Source: an uncultured Selenomonadaceae bacterium (GTDB lineage: Bacteria; Bacillota; Negativicutes; Selenomonadales; Selenomonadaceae). Taken from it: a stretch of DNA of 9,062 nucleotides. A program made the position numbers and the translations under genes. The stretch spans positions 1 to 9,062 of the forward strand of contig CAJONF010000251.1 of NCBI GenBank assembly GCA_905236665.1, read 5' to 3'. Position 1 is the stretch's first letter. The number at the start of each line of letters is the position of its first letter. Shown here one piece after another: positions 4,536-9,062 of the stretch. The notes under the pieces are model-generated. The model did not search any database. It worked only from the letters and a program-made list of their open reading frames with translations, and was not told the DNA's origin.

Positions 4536-6122
4536 TTAATGTTCTTCTTCAAACAGCTGGCAATAATAGCCGTTCTTACCATTGTTCTTCACGTGATAAA
4601 CTGCCTTATCTGCCGCCGCGAACAAGCTATCATAATCGCGCCCGTTCTGCGGAGCAATGGCAATACCAATACTAGCCGTGACGAACCGCGCCTTCCCTTC
4701 GACAGTGAGATTAAAGGCAATTTGCTTAATCTGTTCTGCCTTGCGTATGACAACTTCCATATTTGGCAAGCTGTCCACTATAACAACGAATTCATCGCCG
4801 CCGAAACGCCCTATGCAATCGTTCGGGCGGAAAATTTTCTTAAGCCCCTTTGAAAATTCAACAAGAACTTTATCGCCGAACTGGTGCCCCAACAAGTCGT
4901 TGACTTCCTTAAAATGATCAAGGTCGATTATATAAAACGCCATGAAAATATTTGAGGTCTCGTTCTCGTTGAAGGTCTTCAGTTTCATTTTGCAAAGGTT
5001 TTCCATAGTTTTCTTGTTGAAAAGTTCAGTGAGTTTATCCAATTCGGATTCAAGCTGATAGGCGTCGCGTTCAGAGCGAATTTTATTGAAAGCCTTAGCC
5101 ATTTGTCCCAGCTCATCATCGGTAGAGACTTCGATATTTTCAATCTTGCCGCTCACAATTTCATCAACGACATTTGTCATTTCGATAATCGGTTTCGTCA
5201 CGCGCATTGTTAGCAGGTAAGCAACCAGCATAGCGATAAACAAAACGAGCACACCGAAGACAACAGCCTTAACCGCCCTGTCGTAAACTTGGTCTAAAAT
5301 ATAATGATAAGGACGAATTGTGACAATCATCCAGCCTGTGTCCAAATTCCGCGAATACGTTGCCAAGGAGTCTTCCTCGTTCACTTCCAGCCGAATGACG
5401 CCCGAACTGTTATAAACCCTATCCAGAATAAATTTATAGCTGTTGTCAACGGCATATTCAGAACCGACGCCAGAAACTTTATCAGAATTGGCGATAACTC
5501 GCCCCGTGCGATCTATTACCACGACGGAAATTTCATTGTCGTCCAGTTCCTTGACGAATTCTTGCAGGGAAGTTAGATTAAAATTTCTTTGCACCATGCC
5601 TATAGGTTTACCGGTTTCGTCCAGCACGGGAGCTTCTACGATAATCGCCATTTTGCCGGTTGCCATGCTTGAGATAATATCGGAGACGTAAACTCTGCCT
5701 TTCATTGCCTCTTGAAAGTGTTGTCGCTTTTTTAAGTTCACGAGCGTGGCGTTATCCGTCCGAATAATTTGCTGACCGTCGGCACCTGTTAAGGCGGTGA
5801 TATTGCCGTCGTCGAAAATTTCGTCTGTGTCGTACAAAATTTTAGTGACATATTCGCGTTTTTCTAGAGTAGGATTTTTAAGGAAGTCAATTAAATTAGG
5901 ACTCAAGGCAATAGACTTGAGCACGGCTTGATTTTTTTCTATTAATTCTGTTACGTGTTGAGATACCAGCGCATTTCGGAGCATGGTATTTTGTTTGACA
6001 GATTCTTCCAGTTCGGCGATTGTGTTAATTGCGCCGGCAATAACCAGGATGATGAACGGAAGCCCGCCCATTATGATGAATAAGAAAAATAATTTCGCTC
6101 GAATACCTTTGCTAATTTCCAT
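4536..6122 (-). CDS. Membrane-bound dCache-HAMP-GGDEF diguanylate cyclase
   Basis: This 528-residue sensor enzyme condenses two GTP into cyclic di-GMP. Domains in order are a transmembrane helix (about 10-32), an extracytoplasmic double-Cache-like sensor (about 35-280), a second transmembrane helix (286-306), a HAMP relay (about 305-355) and a GGDEF domain (about 360-525). The active site is intact: GGDEF at 441-445, with metal and base contacts in IIDLDHFKEVND (398-409). An inhibitory I-site, RPND (432-435), sits five residues before GGDEF as required, so product feedback is expected. No EAL or HD-GYP domain is present, so it makes but does not degrade the messenger. The Cache ligand cannot be told from sequence. 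It begins 28 bases after the tadC stop and looks like the last gene of the pilus operon. Its Shine-Dalgarno is weak (GGA about 11 bases before ATG), suggesting low translation. Confidence 0.96.
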   Translation of the reverse strand: MEISKGIRAKLFFLFIIMGGLPFIILVIAGAINTIAELEESVKQNTMLRNALVSQHVTELIEKNQAVLKSIALSPNLIDFLKNPTLEKREYVTKILYDTDEIFDDGNITALTGADGQQIIRTDNATLVNLKKRQHFQEAMKGRVYVSDIISSMATGKMAIIVEAPVLDETGKPIGMVQRNFNLTSLQEFVKELDDNEISVVVIDRTGRVIANSDKVSGVGSEYAVDNSYKFILDRVYNSSGVIRLEVNEEDSLATYSRNLDTGWMIVTIRPYHYILDQVYDRAVKAVVFGVLVLFIAMLVAYLLTMRVTKPIIEMTNVVDEIVSGKIENIEVSTDDELGQMAKAFNKIRSERDAYQLESELDKLTELFNKKTMENLCKMKLKTFNENETSNIFMAFYIIDLDHFKEVNDLLGHQFGDKVLVEFSKGLKKIFRPNDCIGRFGGDEFVVIVDSLPNMEVVIRKAEQIKQIAFNLTVEGKARFVTASIGIAIAPQNGRDYDSLFAAADKAVYHVKNNGKNGYYCQLFEEEH

Positions 6123-6150
6123 TTCTTAAATCCAAAATCATTACAAATTA

Positions 6151-7167
6151 TTATTTGCCTCCGCCCAAAGACCGAATCAAAGTAAGCATCGCGGGAAAAA
6201 GTAGAACTACGAAAATTGACGGGAAAATAAATAAGACCATAGGGAAAATTATTTTGACGGGAGCTTTCAGAGCCTCGGCTTTGACCCATTGGCGGTGACG
6301 TTCGCGCATATTATCCGCTTGCATTTTTAGTGTCTGCGTCATGGAAGTTCCTAACTTTTCTGCCTGTATTACAGACGTTGTGAACAGGTAAACTTCTTCC
6401 AAGTCGCAGCGTTTTGCCAAATTCGTCAAAGCATATTGGTGCGTCATGCCTAATGCAACGTCGCTTTGCATACGTGAAAATTCATCAATGAGCGGACCCT
6501 TCATACGCCTAATCATTTTACCAACCGCGCCGTCAAAAGACAAGCCCGCTTGAACACTTACACACAGCAAATCTAAAAATTCCGGCAACTGTTTACGAAT
6601 ACTTTTTTGCCGCTCGCGGATTTTTGAATTCAGCACGGCAAATGGAACCGCCGCGCCCATAAAAATTCCCAGCAAGATCATAAAAAGCCTTTGCATGGGG
6701 TGCATACCCGAATTATAAACCGACATAATCGCCAGCAACGTGCAACCGATAATCGATAAAAACCAAATTGTTATCAGCCGTTGAACGCTCCAAATGCCCG
6801 TTTTACCTGCGCGGAAAATTTTATCTTCCAGTTGCATTTTAATTTCGTTCGGTGCGAGCCGTTGAAGTCTTTCGTTCATCGAAATGATAAGCGGGTGGAT
6901 TACTCGGTCGTAAAAAGTTTCACCCATGCGCCGCGTTCTTGGTCTTGGTTGTGAAATAGCGGCATTCGGCTGCATTTCGACAACAACCGGCGTTGAATTC
7001 TTTTTCTTTTTAGGTTTTTTGGCGCGTTCAGCTTCCGCCTGGTCAATCATCTCGTCCAAACGTTTTCTTAGTTGTGCTTCGGGATTTTGTTTGTAATACA
7101 TCATTCCGAATGTAAAGGTGAGGGCAAAAAAAATTGCGGTAAAGAACGCTACAAAAAATGTTGCCAT
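6151..7167 (-). CDS. tadC: TadC-type inner-membrane platform protein (T2SSF family)
   Basis: This is a 338-residue polytopic protein of the GspF/PilC superfamily, forming the inner-membrane platform of Tad/Flp pilus machines that the secretion ATPase acts on. There are hydrophobic segments at about residues 2-23, 131-149, 158-178 and 304-330. The T2SSF domain (about 190-325) begins LPEFLDLLCVSVQAGLSFDG. The end, ADNMRERHRQWVKAEALKAP (284-303) followed by a long helix, is characteristic of TadC rather than TadB. Between the first helix and the cytoplasmic domain is a very basic linker, KKPKKKK (50-56), and a Pro/Arg stretch (73-80). The ATG at 7167 lies six bases after the cpaF stop, with a GGAAGGGG Shine-Dalgarno inside the end of cpaF, implying translational coupling. 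No tadB is adjacent. Confidence 0.93.
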   Translation of the reverse strand: MATFFVAFFTAIFFALTFTFGMMYYKQNPEAQLRKRLDEMIDQAEAERAKKPKKKKNSTPVVVEMQPNAAISQPRPRTRRMGETFYDRVIHPLIISMNERLQRLAPNEIKMQLEDKIFRAGKTGIWSVQRLITIWFLSIIGCTLLAIMSVYNSGMHPMQRLFMILLGIFMGAAVPFAVLNSKIRERQKSIRKQLPEFLDLLCVSVQAGLSFDGAVGKMIRRMKGPLIDEFSRMQSDVALGMTHQYALTNLAKRCDLEEVYLFTTSVIQAEKLGTSMTQTLKMQADNMRERHRQWVKAEALKAPVKIIFPMVLFIFPSIFVVLLFPAMLTLIRSLGGGK

Positions 7168-7173
7168 TACGGG

Positions 7174-8667
7174 TCAGCCCCTTCCGGACATGAAGAACGA
7201 CGGCGGTAAATCTATTCCGTTCATTTGGAACTTGTCCATAAAATTTGGCATTAATCCCATACTCTCGAAATGCCCAATAGATTTTCCGCGCTCGTCAATT
7301 CTATCTTGCACGTAGCGGAACAAATCCTGCAAAATAATTGTGTCGCCTTCCATGCCCTGAACTTCCGTAATGTAAGTGATTTTCCTTGAGCCGTCACGGA
7401 TTCGGGATTGTTGCAGAATTAAATCAATCGCAGAAGAAACTTGCGTGCGAACGGCGCGAACCGGCAATTCCATACCCGCCATTAAAACCATTGTCTCAAG
7501 GCGGCTGAGAACGTCGCGGGGTGTATTGGCGTGAGCAGTAGTCAAGGAGCCGTCGTGACCGGTATTCATCGCCTGCAACATATCCAAAGCCTCGCCGGAA
7601 CGAACTTCCCCGACAATAATTCTGTCCGGTCTCATACGCAAAGCATTTCTAACAAGGTCGCGGATTGTTATCGCGCCGTGCCCTTCCAAGTTCGCCGGTC
7701 GTGATTCAAGCGTGACAACGTGCGTTTGCTGAAGTCGAAGTTCCGCCGCGTCCTCAATCGTGACAATCCGATCCGTGTGCGGTATGAATGACGATAAAAC
7801 ATTTAGCGTTGTAGTCTTGCCGGAGCCGGTACCGCCGCTTACCAGAATATTCAGCCGCGCTTTAACGCAAGCGTCAAGGAACATTCCCATATCCTCGCTT
7901 AGCGTGCCGAAACTTACCAAATCTTGAATCGACAAAGCTTTTTTAGAAAATTTTCTTATCGTGACGGCGGGACCAACCAAACTTAGCGGCGGGATTATGA
8001 TATTGACGCGGGAGCCGTCAGCAAGTCGTGCGTCAACCAGCGGCGAAGATTCATCAACACGACGTCCGAGCGGCGTCAAAATTCGCTCAATGATATTCAT
8101 CAAGTGCGCGTTGTCATAAAAATGCACGTCGGTTAATGTCAGCTTGCCTTTTTTCTCAATAAAAATCTGATTCGGTCCGTTGACCATAATTTCTGTTATG
8201 CTGTCGTCTTGAAGGAGCGGTTCCAGCGGTCCCAAGCCGAGTAGTTCATTGCTGATGTCGTCGATAAGCTGAAGACGTTCGCCGCGTGAAAGAGTGTAAG
8301 TTCCTTCTGCCATTTCGCGATTGCTATAAACCGAAATGATATTTTTTATCTGATCGCGTGCCTCTTCACCACGAACTAAAACTTGCTGTTCTTCGGGCGT
8401 CATTTCATCGACAATGCGGCGGTGCACATTGAGTTTCAATTCCTGCATTACGTCGTTTTTGGACGCTAAAGCACGCCTTCCCACAAATGCCGACGCCTCA
8501 ACTGCCGCCTCGCGTTCCTGCTGTATCTGTTTTTCAGTATAAATCGGTTTGACTTCGGGCGCACGTTTGACTTCGGGTTTTTGCAAGCGCGGACGTTCGG
8601 GCTGCGGATTTTCTTTTTCCTGTTTCTTGCCGCCTAATCGTTCAAGCAACGATAATGACCTTGCCAT
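7174..8667 (-). CDS. cpaF: CpaF/TadA secretion ATPase of Tad pilus
   Basis: This 497-residue cytoplasmic hexameric ATPase of the VirB11/GspE superfamily drives Tad/Flp pilus assembly. Residues 1-60 form a charged, proline-rich and probably disordered leader. The N-terminal domain (about 70-250) includes LLGLGPLEPLLQDDSITEIM (142-161), typical of CpaF. The catalytic domain has Walker A GGTGSGKT (278-285), an Asp box IEDAAEL (304-310), Walker B RIIVGE with Glu354 (349-354) and the His box GHDGSLTTAHAN (370-381). All catalytic motifs are intact. The C-terminus is slightly extended to a hydrophobic SFFM. AGGAGGT (8676-8682), eight bases upstream, fixes the ATG. It starts 20 bases after the TadE-like gene and is followed at 6 bases by tadC, so these are one operon. 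Confidence 0.97.
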   Translation of the reverse strand: MARSLSLLERLGGKKQEKENPQPERPRLQKPEVKRAPEVKPIYTEKQIQQEREAAVEASAFVGRRALASKNDVMQELKLNVHRRIVDEMTPEEQQVLVRGEEARDQIKNIISVYSNREMAEGTYTLSRGERLQLIDDISNELLGLGPLEPLLQDDSITEIMVNGPNQIFIEKKGKLTLTDVHFYDNAHLMNIIERILTPLGRRVDESSPLVDARLADGSRVNIIIPPLSLVGPAVTIRKFSKKALSIQDLVSFGTLSEDMGMFLDACVKARLNILVSGGTGSGKTTTLNVLSSFIPHTDRIVTIEDAAELRLQQTHVVTLESRPANLEGHGAITIRDLVRNALRMRPDRIIVGEVRSGEALDMLQAMNTGHDGSLTTAHANTPRDVLSRLETMVLMAGMELPVRAVRTQVSSAIDLILQQSRIRDGSRKITYITEVQGMEGDTIILQDLFRYVQDRIDERGKSIGHFESMGLMPNFMDKFQMNGIDLPPSFFMSGRG

Positions 8668-8687
8668 AAAATTTAACCTCCTGCGTC

Positions 8688-9062
8688 CTATGTCGTTGTG
8701 GAGTCTTCTATTCTCATACGATAATTTAATCCTTTGATTGTCGCGGGCGGGAAATCCAATTTATCCAAAATAAGCGGCAAACTTCCCACTCGAACAAAAG
8801 TTACAGTGACTACAATATCTTCGCCGTCTTCAATAATCTCTGGATTCGGCTCATATAGCGTCACCGATACTTCTTGCTCCCAAATTTCTTTTAACCAGGC
8901 TTTCTCTTCGGCAAGGGTTTCTTTATCTAATGCAACTACGCGGGCGGCTTTCCTAACGGCGTTGCTGTAGTGCATATATTCCATAAACATTATCCCACTG
9001 TAAATCATACCGAAGATCAGCAAAAAAATCATCGGTGCCATGAGCGCGAATTCCACTGCCGA
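8688..9062 (-). CDS. TadE-like pilus-associated protein (5' end beyond window)
   Basis: The visible 124 residues open with SAVEFALMAP followed by a hydrophobic helix (MIFLLIFGMIYSGIMFM), then AVRKAARVVAL and a soluble extracytoplasmic domain rich in acidic residues. The xAVEFAL-P-helix-ARxxAL pattern is the signature of the TadE/TadG-like family, minor pseudopilins processed by a prepilin peptidase and placed at or in the pilus. The open frame continues through 9062, so the true start and the positively charged leader lie beyond the edge. The in-frame GTG at 9056 encodes the conserved Val of AVEFAL and is not the start. It is upstream of and co-directional with cpaF, 20 bases apart. TadE and TadF cannot be told apart on this fragment. 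Confidence 0.85.
   Translation of the reverse strand, partial: SAVEFALMAPMIFLLIFGMIYSGIMFMEYMHYSNAVRKAARVVALDKETLAEEKAWLKEIWEQEVSVTLYEPNPEIIEDGEDIVVTVTFVRVGSLPLILDKLDFPPATIKGLNYRMRIEDSTTT

Noticed and set aside
6071..6289. 72-codon minus-strand open frame across the tadC-cyclase junction
   Set aside because: It overlaps the end of tadC and the start of the cyclase in another frame and has no domain or ribosome binding site.
9054..9056. GTG as the start of the TadE-like protein
   Set aside because: It encodes the Val of the conserved AVEFAL motif, and the open frame continues to the window edge. The real start must lie upstream.

Overview
The window is chromosomal DNA from a low-to-moderate-GC bacterium, most plausibly a Negativicutes (Selenomonadales/Veillonellales-like) member of the Firmicutes. 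Three observations support this. The short-chain flavodoxin closely resembles the one I remember from Megasphaera elsdenii. Shine-Dalgarno sequences are strong and purine-rich. Intergenic DNA is full of A/T tracts. The placement is inference from memory, not from a database search.

Layout, left to right. (1) Bases 1-882, minus strand: the first 294 codons of the cell-division GTPase FtsZ, running off the left edge. It has its own putative promoter and no ftsA directly upstream. (2) 1074-1502, plus: flavodoxin, divergent from ftsZ, with a good sigma-A-type promoter. (3) A bidirectional hairpin terminator separates it from a convergent GNAT acetyltransferase (1578-2099, minus). (4) 2100-2387: a 288-base gene-free stretch holding three successive inverted repeats, probably a dispersed repeat element or a structured leader. 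(5) 2388-3778, plus: a two-gene unit, an MscS-type mechanosensitive channel followed by a 94-residue protein resembling the C-terminal tail of anaerobic ribonucleotide reductase, ended by a second bidirectional terminator. (6) 3849-4481, minus: an exported DUF3298/RsiV-like protein. (7) 4536-9062, minus: an operon-like run of a TadE-like pilus protein (5' end off the window), the CpaF/TadA ATPase, the TadC membrane platform protein and a membrane-bound dCache-HAMP-GGDEF diguanylate cyclase, with a short terminator-like hairpin after the cyclase.

The right half is the coherent functional unit. CpaF would power, and TadC anchor, assembly of a Tad/Flp-type pilus with the TadE-like pseudopilin. 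The final gene would make cyclic di-GMP in response to an extracytoplasmic signal, so surface sensing and pilus output may be transcribed together. No tadB lies between cpaF and tadC, where it is often found. The left half is housekeeping: division, electron transfer and osmotic protection.

No tRNA, rRNA, CRISPR array, transposase or phage gene was seen, and no gene-free stretch exceeds 300 bases. I found no convincingly novel defence or mobile system. The best leads are the Tad-cyclase linkage with missing tadB, the small NrdD-tail protein and the hairpin cluster.
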